DNA of 64,000 bases, from positions 868,001 through 932,000 of the forward strand of contig MU008179.1 of the NCBI GenBank assembly GCA_010909165.1, given 5' to 3'. This document shows positions 52,051-64,000 of the stretch, piece after piece; within the stretch, counting starts at the first letter, position 1, and each line of letters opens with the position of its first letter. The notes under the pieces were generated by a model. The model saw nothing but the letters and a program-made list of their open reading frames with translations, was not told where the DNA came from and made no database searches. Both the position numbers and the translations under genes were made by a program. The stretch is from Anthoceros angustus (Eukaryota; Streptophyta; Anthocerotopsida; Anthocerotales; Anthocerotaceae).

Positions 52051-55000
52051 TTGCGTGAAGCTCGACGGAGTGCTCACGAGGCGGCGCGGCGTAATCCACG
52101 GAAGCACACCATCGCGCCAGCACCTTGGGCGCAACTCGCCCACCCGGCGCTAATCCCATCTGCGGCTGGAGCGATTGGCGCGGACGCAGTCCAGAGGGCT
52201 AGAGGCAGTCATCAGCGCGGACGCAAATCGAAGGTATTGTGGCAATCGCTAGCTTTTTGCTCCAACTCACAGCCCTGGTGTGTGCGTTCGCTGATTACAG
52301 ACGGGGTGCAGGATTATGGCGAGTGGACGGCGTAGCAAGAAAGACCTGCCGGAAGCAGCTGCCGACAACCCCGGGATTGTGGTGAAGGCGAAGAAGGCGC
52401 GGAAATCGAAGGCGCCGACAGGAGATGCGTTGCCCGAATCTCCATTGCCGGTGAGCGTTTTTCCAGGGCATGTTGGTGTCAGCTGAATCCATCTTTTCCC
52501 GTGCTTTTTAACTCCTGTACAGGGTGTTCGGAAGGCTGGGTCTCTGAATTCAAAAGACAGCAGCACCAAAGCGCATGGAGGAACAGAGGAGAAGAGTGGA
52601 ATGTCTCGAGCAAAAGAAGAGCACCCGAGCCCAATCCATCGCCATACACGTATGAGGAGACAAGTATCAAGCGGAGACACACAAGCCGGAGGAAACAGCA
52701 GATTGGACAAAGAATGGTTTCTAACCCATGCAAGTGAGCCACAGGAAGATGGGGCAATATGGACACCCTTGTTGAAGTTGTGGGTTACAGGCTACCTGGG
52801 GCTCGCCCAATCAGCGCTCAAGAGCCGGATGGGTATTGTGGGCAAGTTTGGAGATGGACACATTGCATCCGGAGGTGCAAGTGCTCTGCACATCAAGACC
52901 CTATGGCGTTGATAATTTGCCGCACACCCCAGATGATTACAAGGTGTTCCTCTTCAGGATAGATGGCTTTCAAGCGAAGAAATGTGAACCAAAGGAGCTG
53001 GCAATGCAATTTCGAGAAAGCTCACGCTGAAACCAGTGTGGCCACTTAGGCCTTCAAATTCACTTCGCACCTTTCCTCCCCATCCCGATATCCGACATTT
53101 CAACACTATGGTTTTGCGTGAAGACTGCTCCGATGCCTCCGGTCATCACAGAGTCTGATTAATCATGTGAGGGAGATGTCTTCCGAAGAACAAGATGTGC
53201 ACCCTCGAGTTCGCAATTGAGGACCAAGATCTCCTCATGTTGATTGAGCGAGCCGGGCCCTTCCGACGAGGAAGATGGCCCTATACCGTATGTACTGACA
53301 ATGGATGCGACGGGTCCGGGAAGATGCATGAGGCGGATATCATCATGGACTTTGCGCTCGAACCTCCGCCTCCTGCAAAGCATGCGCACGAGAGGACGAG
53401 GAGGGAGGGCCGATGCCGCGCCCATGCCATGCGTGAATTGGGCACCCCAAGTGTCTTGGTTTTGCCCGCCGACAAGTAAGGCGCCGGCATGCCGCGCCTT
53501 GATGTGCCTTCCATGGGAAAGCGCACCCGACATATGGAGAGGCCGGAACCGGAGCCAACCAAGGGTCAGCTGAGTGGGAACGATGCGGCCGGGAGGAAGG
53601 GGCAGGTGGGCATGCACCGCGCCGAAAGCGGTGCGGATATAGATGGCCGCATGCCGCGCCCATCCGACAAGTTGTTAGTGGTGCCCGAGTATCCTCGGAT
53701 GTTACACTAAGCGAAAAGCACCTACCGCAGATGTGATCGAGGCGAAGGGGAACCAGCGATACCATGGGGAGGAAGAAAGGCACAATGATGGGCAAGCCAT
53801 CCGCCATCCAAGATATTCCTACACTTCATGTGTCGATCGATGAAGAAAGGTTGAGGCGCCGCTGGATGAGGATTATTTGAAGACCGTTAGAGAAGCCGCA
53901 TATGGGAAGAAAGTGGTTCCGTGAAACGCCTCCGTTAAGCTGGAATACTTGAGACCTGTGTCATGACACGGCGTGGTGCATCTACAGATGTCCGGGTTAT
54001 CGTGTATGTGCACCATGCGCATGGTCGGCATGGTATGTGTTCCTGTGAGCATGTATGTCATGTGCGATATGTGGTGTATGTGTGGTGTGTGAAGATAGCG
54101 GCATCAAGGGAACGAATCGATTGTGAGTCACGGCGCATTATTGCCCAAACGACCGGCAGCGCAATATGGCACGATTTCGATTGAGGCCACGGCACCGGCG
54201 CGGGCGCCATGACATCAAGAACGCCGAAAGCGAGGTAGATAAAAGGGGCATAGGTCACGTAGAAACCGGATTGCTGATGTTTGTTCGATTGAGCCATACG
54301 GATCCCAAGGGGTTTTTCCGTGTGAGCTTTGGTAAAGGGACAGAGACGGGTTTGTGCCTGGACAAGGACGCTCCCATTTTGCACATCAGCAATCCCTTTA
54401 CAAAGCTCACCGGCAGGCCAGGCGGAAAGAGTGCGGAGCATCCAAAGTGAACCGACTAAGAACCGTGACCCACTCGAGATAAGTCAATGGTGGAGATTGC
54501 TGAGAATGCTATAGATTATTCTATGCTGTTTTATGCGGGTCGGTCCATTCTTCACCTAGCCGCCTTGGCGGAACTAGAACCCGCACTGCGGGCGTAGATT
54601 GTGGGACGAAGTGATTGACAAGCCGGCTCAAGCTGGATCGGATCAAGGAGGCACCAACACTCACTTTGATGGAATGCCGTACATAGTCTCTAGGGGAAGA
54701 GAGTGAGAGGGTGATGGTGTTCTTGCCCAGTGGACAAACGAGAATACACCCATCCAAGAAGCCGCATTCCGCCATTCAAAGATCCATGCCCACCGATTAG
54801 GAGGTCGATTCGAGTGGAGTCAAAGTCCCATTCGCCCCATCGCATTTGAAGAAAGTGTCATCAAGCAAGAATGGAGTACGCGGCCTCAAAAAAAAACGAT
54901 GTGTTCACGGCCAAGATGAGTAGCATGTCTCTTGCCGACTTTGAAGAGAAGTTCGTGGGCAATCGATGAGATGGTGCTCAAATACAAGTCCGAGTTCACA

Positions 55001-57300
55001 CCCGAGATGCACTGAGAAAATGAGCACTTTCCTAGCGTGGAGAAGCGCCGACTTGTTGCTGTGGACCCAAGGACCAAATTTTGCGTGATGCCCTGACTTT
55101 GGCGAGGGCGCAGAAGGGCCAAGAAGGCGCCAAAGGGAAGCGAAGAGGAAGAGGCGTCAAGCTCTCGCAAGGTGATGCAATCACGATTTGGTGGATGAAA
55201 TGTTTGCCAAGTTTGGGGAGATGTTTTGTCCTCCATAGAAAAGATCCAAGAACTATCAAAGTTCGCCATCAAGCCCAATGAACCTCTCGTCCCGCTATCC
55301 GAGGCTAAGGCAACCGTGAAGGACACACGGTGAAGACGGCGCGAAGCCGCCCAAATATACATAGCCGCCTTCCGGCAGTAAAGGAGAGTAATTGCCAATT
55401 TCCTTCACATGATGCACGGTGCTGATTATGAGTTGGAGCAGGCCTACGAGATGGCGAGAAAGGGTCATGAAAGGTGATCGCGGCCAGCGTCTTGGGGAAG
55501 AACATAACAGTCGGGGCGCATCAACACCTCGAACACGCCGGTTTCAAGGAAGAAATATGCCTCGGGAGGCAGCCGCAGCAAGCGCTATGCAGAGGAGTTC
55601 ACCCGCTAAGGAGAGCGCGATCAGTGCAGCCACCACCAAGGCAACGGTGAAGTGCCTCGCTGAGGGGCCGCAAAGCTCTGAGTGCGAATATCGACCCGTG
55701 GAGCTAAGGAAGGAGGCGTGCGAGCTTGTGCCAAGGCAGGCACACGGAGGCGTCTTTGGCGGGCCCACCGAGTTTAAGCCTAGGGCGTCGGTGGCGGTCG
55801 CCAAGCTAGGCTAGGCCTGAGGTGGGTACCCGAAAGCCTTGTAGCGAAGTACATAGGCTGCAAGAACAGTTGGCAAGTGGCATGAGTGCTGTTGGGAACA
55901 GTGCGCCCGTCAAGAATACGACTCGGACACGGAGTATACGTTGATGGCCCCAAGGGCCGGACGGCATGAGCTTGGGGAATTCTCAAAGAAAGAAGTCCGA
56001 GGAAGAAACCAACTCAAGATGCCCAAGTCCTTGAGTGAGGAGGAGAATGAAGGTGTCGTCTAAGCTAAGAAGGCATCAAGTCGAAATCCTCCTTGAGCAG
56101 GCAATGGATGCACCCATGGTGAGCCCGCGAGATCCGGGAGTAAGAGCACAACCTTTCAAGCAAGTTATGCAAGCTTGGATAAGGAGTCTCGGAAGGAGGC
56201 GTGGTGCAGGATCGCTAGTTTGAGAGAGCATCCGAAACCAACAGTAGCGAGGCAAAGGAGGCATCGCGATGGTAAACAACCAGAACCGGGAAATCACCGT
56301 GAATGGTTTCGCACCAGAATGCGTGTTAGTTGACACCGGCGCGGATCCGGTGTTACTTGGGGCACGGGTGCAGCAGGCGCTTCAGCTGTATGGAAGCAAG
56401 CTAAAGCCATGCGAGGTGCGCATCACCACCTCCGCAGGGACTAAGGAACAGGTGATGGGCATAACCCGCGATCCAATACGGATTGAGCTCAAACCCGGTA
56501 CCGAAGATTCCACTGTCATCGAAGTACGATGCTTGGTGTCTGATGCCAGAAACTACGATGTGTTGCTCGGTGCGGATGCCACTCATGGTCCGGCGATGGG
56601 TGTGGACCCGTTACACTCGATGGCGTTCTGAGCGCGATGGCAAGAGGGAGACTTTACGCATGTGGCAAGGATACCGCTGGACATGCACCAACGTGATGAA
56701 TGGGGGCCATGACTCACGGCATGTGTGGCGCTGAGCGAGATATGGGAAGAAACAAGAACCGATGAGGGAAAGTGCGGACGAATGGCAAGTAAGGATGTAT
56801 GTATATCAAGAACACTCCCATGCCGCTACTAGCGTTGGCAAGAGAGCATGTTCGAAAGGACAATCAAGGCATGGCGGATGGCTGGACACGAGGTCACGCG
56901 CGCTTACACCGAATAAGGCGAGAGCGTATCAACAATGAAGTAGTACGAGGGCAAGCGGACGTCGTGGGATCCACCTCAGAGCTATGCATCGCCAGTGGCT
57001 GGAAGCCGTGTTGAAAAGTGGCTTCGGGTAAAATACGTCGTCGAGTCGGATGAGAAGACACGCGGTGGCCAAAGCAAAATTGTCGTTGCAAAGGAAGTAT
57101 CCTGAATTATGCGAGCATCAAGCAATCAAGGGTTGTTGTCAAAGCAGTGCCCCGGACATCATGTTGGTGGGGAAACGGCTGACGAGGCAATCGGTGTCCC
57201 TGTGGACGATTAGGAACGGACGCGGGGGAGGCGTCGAGAACGGTCGAGGCCGTTAGGCGAGACCGTTTTGGGCCGCGGCGCCCGACGCCGAGTCCGCCCT
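52051..57300 (+). mobile_element. Decayed LTR-retrotransposon (probably Ty3/gypsy-like) gag-protease region
   Basis: Successive plus-strand frames (52601-52912, 53195-53479, 54166-54450, 55419-55814, 56269-56631), broken by stops, culminate in a retroviral-type aspartic protease. The earlier frames are gag-like in position and composition only. No RT, integrase, LTR or primer-binding site was identified. The gypsy assignment is inferred from the protease sequence and should be treated as provisional. Confidence 0.55.
56269..56631 (+). pseudogene. Retroviral-type aspartic protease remnant
   Basis: Frame of 120 aa with the catalytic motif VLVDTGADPVLLGARV near residue 20 and the second-strand motif YDVLLGADA near residue 98. 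These match the D-T/S-G flap-protease fold of LTR elements. The Met start is arbitrary, since the upstream frame is interrupted. The surrounding polyprotein is not intact. Confidence 0.85.
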
Positions 57301-57740
57301 GTGGAGGCGGCCAGGCTGGGAGGGCCGAGACGCCAGCCATGACGCTTCGGCTATGAGGCAAAGGCGAGCAAGGTCTCGTGAAGAATTTTAGAGTGTTGTT
57401 GCCACGCTTACATAACTATCTTTTCTCTCTTGGGATGAAATATAATGTACCGTTCTTTTACTTTCACACTTCATAGTAAGTGTCATTTTGAAGGCATCAT
57501 TTTCGGAGTCATTTTCGTTGTAGTTGTGTTTCCTTAATGTCCGGACTTAACAATTCTTGATGACCGGCAGTGGTTTAGCGGCTTGAGTATGGTGCGGCAT
57601 AACAAGACAGAAGCGGGCAAGCTTACATGAAATTTAAATCGTGGTTGGACGCCATGGGCCCAGCTCCTAAAATGCGCACTGTCAAGCTTTAGCCCGTGTA
57701 TAACCTTCAAGATACAATGAGCAAATGACATACAGACTCA
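57301..57740. other. No supported gene
   Basis: About 440 bases, partly AT-rich. Nothing recognised. Confidence 0.4.
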
Positions 57741-57743
57741 TCA

Positions 57744-58016
57744 TTTCCTCAACACCTTGTCGGCGGAGGTCACAAGACCACATATGTTGTGCTCAACTTC
57801 ACTTATCGATGGCCCATCCCTAGCCCCTCTGCGGTCGAAACTGCGAACAAAAACATCCACGTGCACTTGCAAGTTAGTTCTGCGCCGGGTTGCTATGATC
57901 AAAGAGAAGCTTACAAGGTAAACAAGTCGGCAGACAGAAGCTGACCTGCTAACAATTTCGGTCATCTGTGCGCAACTCAAGGAGCCCAACATTGCGCATG
58001 CCTCGATTTGAGCCAT
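57744..58016 (-). CDS. Possible exons of an unidentified gene
   Basis: Minus strand: IEACAMLGSLSCAQMTEIVS ends at a possible donor (gtcagc near 57945). A second stretch, NLQVHVDVFVRSFDRR with SISEVEHNICGLVTSADK and LRK before a stop, ends near 57744. I do not recognise the family. They may belong to the same transcription unit as the bL17-like exons to the right. Confidence 0.35.
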
Positions 58017-58348
58017 GGTGGCAACGGATTTTGAGGAGGAGTTGGCTTTACGTAGGTTTGGCCTCCGTCAGTTCATTAGGGCGGTTCACAAATCTCGCAG
58101 CAAAGACAATAGCATTAGAGCATGACGAATGCTTTGCATCCCAACAGGCTAATCTCACGTTACGCAAGATATTGATTGATTACGGGCAGCCGCACTATCC
58201 CACAAGCTCAAACCGATAGTTCACCTCAGCTTTCTCTCCGCACACATGAAGAGCAGCATCTTTTGACCAGCATTCTCACGCACACCGAGAGCCTTGATCA
58301 TGGACATCAATGGTAGGACTCATTGAAAAATACAGGCAAGAAAAATAC

Positions 58349-58590
58349 TCAGTGTATGCCATTGGAGCAGCATCTCCTTGGCGGATCCGTGTCTGCAAAA
58401 CTCGTGTGTAACCGCCAGCACGCAACCTTTCAAGTCCACAAGGTTAGAAACACTTTAGCCAGACAGAAACACACCGCAGGACCCCATTGCTAATGCCAAA
58501 ATCCTAGTAGCCACCATAAAACTCACCTGTATCGCTCTGCCATTTCGGTGAACAATTTAAAAACATTGCTATCTCCATGCACAGGTTCTT
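58349..58590 (-). pseudogene. Ribosomal protein bL17 (organellar type) exons, N-terminus not found
   Basis: Organellar large-subunit protein. Exon A (about 58585-58527) reads HGDSNVFKLFTEMAERYR and exon B (58426-58349) reads LRAGGYTRVLQTRIRQGDAA then PMAYTE. Both match bL17 (RGDDVVHKLF..LA.RY..R.GGYTR...TR.R.GDAAPMAYIE), and the junction AG|GTGAG keeps the frame. The N-terminal half (RKLxR...HR..MLR) was not found within the next kilobase upstream, and the C-terminal exon is unclear. It could be a partial gene capture, a pseudogene or a real gene with distant exons. Confidence 0.6.
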
Positions 58591-58955
58591 AACACAAGGA
58601 TCAACAAACAAAGGTAGCAACATGATCAGTCCCTTGAGAGGGCGACAACCCCTTGTTGGTACCCTGCAGCAGGGAGACTGCATTCATAGCCACGGACATG
58701 TAGGGCAGCAAGGAATCCAACCTAGAGCCACCGCAAACAAATGCAAGGCGTCGTGAGCTCCCAATTCAAGAACACGGAGGGAGATCACGGAAGAGGGGCA
58801 CACATCTGCATCAAGAAACCTCGGTAGCGATCGCATCCGCTGCGACACCTACCTCGCATTAATGCCGCACTCATGTGCACTGCACCCATGTGTTGCGAGG
58901 CGGGATCGGTATCGCGCAGTCGGGGCATTTGTCAACGGGGAGGCGAAACAAACGC

Positions 58956-59267
58956 TCATAGCAAGCGAAAGGGGCGGATCTCACCGAACAAGACATAATC
59001 TCCATCTTTAATGACGGGGATCTTTTGGCTGAAAGCCGGAGATGAAACCGCATTAGACCTTCCATGAGACTCAAACTCACGAGCGGCAAAGCCTCGAAAC
59101 AAATGCAGCACTAAAACCCGGATCTGTGGCTTGCCCCAGCCGCCGTCCAGCGGCAACTCGAATTGACATCTTTCTCCCCACAAGCGGGATAAGAAGCTTG
59201 GTGAAGGAGAACCGCTAAGTGCACTTTGATCGTCATGTTTTCTTGGTCTTGTTGAGCTCGTTGGCAA
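58956..59267 (-). pseudogene. Possible glutathione S-transferase N-terminal fragment
   Basis: The frame ends SSPAFSQKIPVIKDGDYVLF followed by GE and a possible donor gtgagat near 59003. This resembles the GST segment (..SPEF...NP...VPVL.DGD..L.ES) but lacks the NP pair. No convincing C-terminal GST exon follows. The assignment is weak. Confidence 0.25.
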
Positions 59268-59419
59268 ACCAACAGAGCGGATGAAAACTAAGCCAAGTAG
59301 AAGCTCCTTTATATCGCCAGCTCACCGGTAGAAGAAGCAAAGCCGTGCTACCGAGCGGCACGAAGCAACAGACCTCCAAGTTCTCAAAGTTACAATGCCT
59401 TTGGGATACGTGCTGTAAT

Positions 59420-59668
59420 GAAGTGCGGTGCAAGAAGACCAAGCTCACATCCGGGCATTGGACAGAAAGGAGGCGGAGTCTTGAGAAGAGTCCGGGTGGT
59501 GGGTCATGCATTGCTCTCAAGTCCGTGCTTCAATTTCTGAATACCACCGGTAAGGAAGTGCGGTGGAAGAATACCAAGCTCAAGTAAAATTGCAGGAAAG
59601 GAGGCCAGTCTTGAGAAGAGCTGGGTGGTGGGTCATGCATTGCTCTGAAGTCAGGCTTCAATTCTTTA
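59420..59668. repeat. Tandem duplication of about 135 bp
   Basis: gaagtgcggtg..aagaccaagctca and ggtggtgggtcatgcattgc with gcttcaatt each occur twice, with the starts about 136 bp apart (about 59420 and 59556). Confidence 0.8.
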
Positions 59669-61240
59669 TCTTTGTAAACATCTGCGCCCTTAATCGGTTG
59701 TAGCACGGTGTATACAATGAAGGGAGCAGCGCTCCGGCGCCTGCCGTCGAACTTCGATTCAAGTGGTGGCAACTCACGAAAGCTAGTAGTGTCCACATCT
59801 CGAGAATAGCTTGAGCGGATCACGAGAATGCCCACAGTACATGCAGCAACCTCTAGCCACAAGGTGGATGGTCCTCACACCAGGGATACTAAAAGTGACC
59901 AGGGAAAGGATCATAACAACACTGCTATCCGTGCACATCTTTATCCGATGCCATTTGTGTCGAGTGCGTGGCAGTCAATTCAGTCGTGAATGGTTCCGTC
60001 CCCAAGCACAACCCAAAACCCCAATCGCACCGGCTCCACCTCATTGTGAGCTGCGCCTCAGGCCTCTTCTTGAAGCAGCGATGTCATTGATCACTGGGAG
60101 GCCATATCCGGTAGCGCCTGTAGGAAACAGCAGCAACCTGAAGATAATATGAGTGAAATCGAGGCCACGGCAGTGAGGCCTACAAGATCTTGGGAATGAC
60201 GGCCGCAGGCGCCCTCCCTTACCCTTGTCTGCATGTTCCCGATGCGGCCCCATAGTGCACGCACATGTCCGCCGGCGAGGCTTTCAGACACCTTTGGACT
60301 CCAACTAACTGTGCAAAATTGCTCCAGCTGGCGTTGGCGGAAAGCGTCACGTGGGCGGGGAGGAAAGGCGAGGAGAGTGCTTGGCCCGGCGGGCCCACTT
60401 GCTTCTCGGAGTATCTTCTAGCGGCGGCTCCGGATCCAGAGGCACGTGCAGTGGCGGTGAGCCCATGTCAATAATCGCTAGATGCCCTTGTGTGCTTGTG
60501 TGAATGTATTATTACTGCAACCAAGCCTTACGACCCAGCCCGAGCCCGAGCCGTGCATCCTGCCAAGACCCAAATTGCAAACATCGTGGCGTCCAAGCTC
60601 TTCACCGGACTTCAGGCTACTTGACCACTTACACACCCCGATGGGATGGTCAGGAAAGCCTTGAGGAAGAAAGCGCAGAAACTGCTTAATCAAGTTCGAG
60701 GTAAGCACCACACCTTTGAACTTCCCAATTCACAATTTGACACCCTTCCTCCTTCCTTTTCTTCAGGTAACATAGTCGCATGAGAAATGGATCCAATTAC
60801 TTCACCTCGGGCACAGGAACAGCCCACCACAACCCAGAAATGACATCCCGAAAGCAGCACCCAACTCACCCAATCTGCTTTGTGGCGCCCGCCTTCGCCT
60901 ACTCCACGGACCGCGGCTTCCGCCAGCGCGACTTGGCGAAAACACGCGGCCCAGGCCGATGCTGGACTGGGTCCGGCGCATGGTACCCACCGCGCGGGGC
61001 GGGCAAGCGGAGGGTGAGGCGGTCGAGGATCCGGCGGTTACCTTTGGTCGGGAAGGCGCGGCGGGCGGAGGCGTGGCGAGGCAAGCGAGGCAGAGATTGG
61101 TGAGCAGCGGCGCCCGGATCGAAGTGGCGCTGCGGGGCGAGGCGAGCTGGAGGGCCTCGGGCTTGCAACTGCTGCTCAAGCGAGCTCAAGCCCATGTATT
61201 CTTATTCTTTGGATGAGACTCAATGCCATGGCAGAAATGG
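59669..61240. other. Exon-like fragments without an assignable gene
   Basis: On the minus strand, 60899-61195 starts with an Arg/Pro/Ala-rich N-terminus that could be an organelle-targeting peptide. A minus frame at 59655-59862 contains FRELPPLESKFDGRRRSA. A plus-strand start with donor (gttcgaggtaagc) lies near 60700. None can be joined into a gene I trust. Confidence 0.3.
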
Positions 61241-62000
61241 GCACCCAATTCGTTTGCTCCAACTCTTGGCTCTGGCGCTCCATTCCAATTGCTAGATGCT
61301 TCCCATCGGGAGCTTAGTATTACGCCCGCCGTTTTGAGGTTCGAGGTTAGGTTTGGTGGTTCAAGGCTAGGTTTGGCAAAGTCGGGCTAGGTTTGGAAAG
61401 GTAGGCGGCGAACCAATCAGCGGACTTAGTTAGAGTTTGGACTGCAGCTGGAAGTTTAGGTTCCGGAAATTCAAATGAGGCACAGTAGAGAGCGTGGCGG
61501 CAAGCGGAGGATGAAAAACCTAGGTTTCGTGGCTATTTAAGGGCTTTCTCCAGAGGCGAGGTCTTTCGACGGCAGCCTCAGAAGACCGAAGGTCTTCCTG
61601 TGTTTGCTCCTTTTGTCTTGTCGGCATAGGTTTGCATGCAGAAGGCCAAGGGTCTCTTGGTTTTGCGTCTTGTTTTGCGAGGATAGGTATGTCGAAGGCC
61701 AGGTCCGGTGTAGTTTAGTGTTGTAGTTGTGAAGGTGACTTTGTTTTGGTGTTGTATTTGTTGTAGAGGTGACTTTGTTTTGATTTGAAGGCCATACGCC
61801 TCTTCCACGAAGGCCAAGGTTATTTTGGTTCGAAGGCCAAGGTTTCTGGAGGTTAAAGGCCAACTTAACGCTTCATGATTGCTTGTTTGGTTATAGCTTG
61901 TTGTTCTTTGGTGTGTCTTTGTTCTTGATTTGTTTTCCGGTCCACTTTCTATTATGTCGTTCTTGAGTCTGGCTGGCTCTATGATTAGGTTTATACACTT
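61241..62000. repeat. Noncoding region with clustered short direct repeats
   Basis: ggctaggtttgg-type words cluster at 61340-61400, and gaaggccaaggt-type words recur about six times between 61640 and 61865. It looks like a UTR or LTR-type region; no LTR pair was found. Confidence 0.5.
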
Positions 62001-63420
62001 TTGTGGTGTCTTGGCTCTTCACCTCTGTATATGTGGTTTCTGCATGTGGTTACATCGTTAATGGTTTCCTTGTTCGATGTCTGCTACATCTGTTTACTTT
62101 CGTTGTCTTTTGCCTATGCCACGTATGCGTTGCATCTTACTTGCTCTCTCGAAGGCATTACTTGTTCCTTGCTTTGCTCTTGTTTCATGTTGGTTATGTG
62201 TGTTCTTTCGTTGTTTTATGTTGTTGAGAACTGTAACTCCTGGTTCGAAAGACTGGAAGGTAACTGGTAGGACTTGTTGCAATGTTGAAGCAAGAAAGTC
62301 TCAGTGAAGCCAACTGCCTTGGTCTGCTGCTTTGGGGACCTGTTTGGTTTGTGTTTGTGAACGCTGCTTTTTGTTCTCATTGCTCATCTCAGGTCCTTCT
62401 TTAGTGCTTGTACGCAAATGTTTTCCGCTTACGCATTTACTAGGGGTGGTACATAGCTTGTAAGAACGCTTTTCGAAAACCATCGCTTGTATGGCTCATG
62501 GCTTTGTTTCTCGGTCATTATAATGGCTGTCTGCTTCATTCCTGAGCACCTTACGCTTGCCACGCTCGCTTTTTCGTGAAAGTCCGGCCTCGGGTGGAGA
62601 CCATTAGGAGTAAGTCCGAAACTCCGAAGTCACCAAAGCCCTAATACGCGAAGTTTTCAAGGGGTTTTCGCGGTTTTCGCTAGTTCTCCGTGTTTTATCC
62701 CATCTTTGGTTCGAGATACAATTTACCAGTAGGTGCTCTTGGACTTTTCAATTGCTTATAAACCGCCTCAGCGCTAATGCATCGCCCTCGAGTTCGGCTT
62801 TATCACTTGTGGGTCTGTGATGCTTATCCGTGGAATCTTGAAGTCAAAGTAAGTTTGTGTTGTGTCTTTGTTTCTAACCTTATGTAGGATATGCAAGCAT
62901 CTATTGTTCTGTCATGTACTGGTCTTTGGGAACAAGTGTTTGTTTGTCTATCTTTAATTAAAGAACAGTATTTGGTTTCGCTCAATACTGCTCATAACAT
63001 TGCATCTTGGCTTGCCTCACACAGAGGCTCAAGGTCCAAATTCATTCTTGGCCTTAAGTTAGTTCTTCGATTTAGGGGCCTGTTATTTTTTTGAAGTGAA
63101 TCAGAGTATGTTAGGGAATCGCAATGAATATTGCTATTACTAACCGAATGTTTTTACTGCCGACGTATTTAGCGATTTTGGTGGATTTCTAGAATGGGCT
63201 TCTATCTAGATGTACCCGGGTTTTACTTGGTGGCTATTTTTTCACTCCCATCGCTATGGTTTCAACATGTGGATAGTGGATTATTTTCACCCTACATTAT
63301 TTTTTCGCACTGTTGTTATAAATTTTTGATCGTATTCATGAAATGAACGCATCAATGTGTTAATTTCTCGTTTTAGAATTCCACCGCCCCCGAAAAATCG
63401 AACGAGCGCTGGCCGAGGCC
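62001..63420. other. T-rich noncoding sequence
   Basis: Only short Leu/Cys/Phe-rich frames arising from base composition. No motif. Confidence 0.4.
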
Positions 63421-63445
63421 CTGTGACGAGGCCGCGATTTACCAC

Positions 63446-63871
63446 GTGGCAATCGCAGGATGGGGAGTGTCGAACTTTTCCGTAGTCAAGGTTATGGCAC
63501 ACGGGCGAGATGGTCCCGAGGGTGGTCCGAATCCTAAGGGAAGTGCAGCCATGCTAATCCAAGCCGCTGGCCGTACATTTTTTGAGAATGTATGTGGGGC
63601 ATTTGATAAACGGAGAACGTCCGTGAGGACTATTATGAGCAGCCCAAAGCATGGTTGGGTGAAGAGTTCATCATCGATGCACGCATCGGGTCATATGCTC
63701 ACCGAGTACCTTAGCTTTTGGACACAAACATGGTCAAGTGGAAATTCCTGCAGCATCAAGTGTATCCGATTTATTCCTGTGGAAAAGTATGTGGATGAAA
63801 TTGGAGGAAGGGGCGGCCTTTCGCGGTCGGTCTGTGAAAGGATGAACCCGCCACACTTCCGATCAACGTAA
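63446..63871 (+). CDS. Hypothetical open frame
   Basis: 141 aa with no recognised motif (contains GRTFFENVCGAFDKRRTSVR). It may be a mobile-element fragment. Start and reality are uncertain. Confidence 0.2.
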   Translation: MAIAGWGVSNFSVVKVMAHGRDGPEGGPNPKGSAAMLIQAAGRTFFENVCGAFDKRRTSVRTIMSSPKHGWVKSSSSMHASGHMLTEYLSFWTQTWSSGNSCSIKCIRFIPVEKYVDEIGGRGGLSRSVCERMNPPHFRST

Positions 63872-64000
63872 TGGAGTGCCGGAGGGCTGGCCCCCTTGGT
63901 AAGGAACTACAATCATATGCGTTAGAAGGGGAGGGATGGCATGGTCTTGGATGTGAGCAGGGAATGAAATCGGGAACCCACCATAAGGGAGCGAGAGCGG

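Noticed and set aside
59655-59862. Whirly-type DNA-binding protein suggested by a frame with AAPFIVYTVLQPIKG
   Set aside because: Order and spacing of motifs do not match the family.

Overview
The window is nuclear DNA from a plant-type (streptophyte) eukaryote. Genes are split by short introns (about 50-170 nt) with GT-AG borders. The gene set includes a DUF3531 protein of the plastid type, galactan-synthase-like GT92 enzymes, Root_cap-family proteins and an NB-ARC receptor. LTR elements are primed by initiator tRNA-Met. The short introns, the NB-ARC-TPR receptor and the lack of flowering-plant-style NLR features suggest a lycophyte, bryophyte or other early-diverging lineage, but I cannot fix the species.

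Layout. 1-16 kb is gene-dense: an NB-ARC-TPR receptor running off the left edge (minus), an internally deleted copy of it, an intronless TFIIH p34/TFB4 gene (plus), a UDP-galactose transporter (minus, 7 exons, 341 aa), two tandem GT92 genes (minus) and a DUF3531 gene (minus, 9 exons, 297 aa). 15.8-16.35 kb is a 46-bp minisatellite. 20.5-22.5 kb holds a secreted beta-helix-like gene (minus, 4 exons, 541 aa), with a frameshifted inverted copy at 24.6-25.0 kb. 26.2-33 kb is a block of tandem repeats: a G-rich 15-bp array, a family of 16/24/28-bp repeats with higher-order structure, a 97-100-bp satellite and a 620-bp hexanucleotide array. Inside this block lie two tandem copies of a cytosine-5 DNA methyltransferase fragment, probably from a retrotransposon.

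34-48 kb carries two Root_cap paralogs, the second with a secretion signal and a 13-residue repeat but two apparent one-base losses. Between and around them are a decayed Copia element with both LTRs, a Copia gag remnant and an LTR-gag remnant. 48-57 kb is largely decayed transposon sequence, including a CCG-rich stretch and a retroviral-type aspartic protease. 57.7-61.2 kb contains scattered exon-like fragments, of which only ribosomal protein bL17 is recognised. 61.3-64 kb has no recognised gene.

Functional links are limited. The UDP-galactose transporter (ER/Golgi lumen supply) and the GT92 enzymes (UDP-galactose-using Golgi transferases) could serve one cell-wall pathway, but their proximity is probably coincidental. 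Exon coordinates were derived by hand from splice sites and frame continuity. Domain calls come from recognising motifs; no database search was run.
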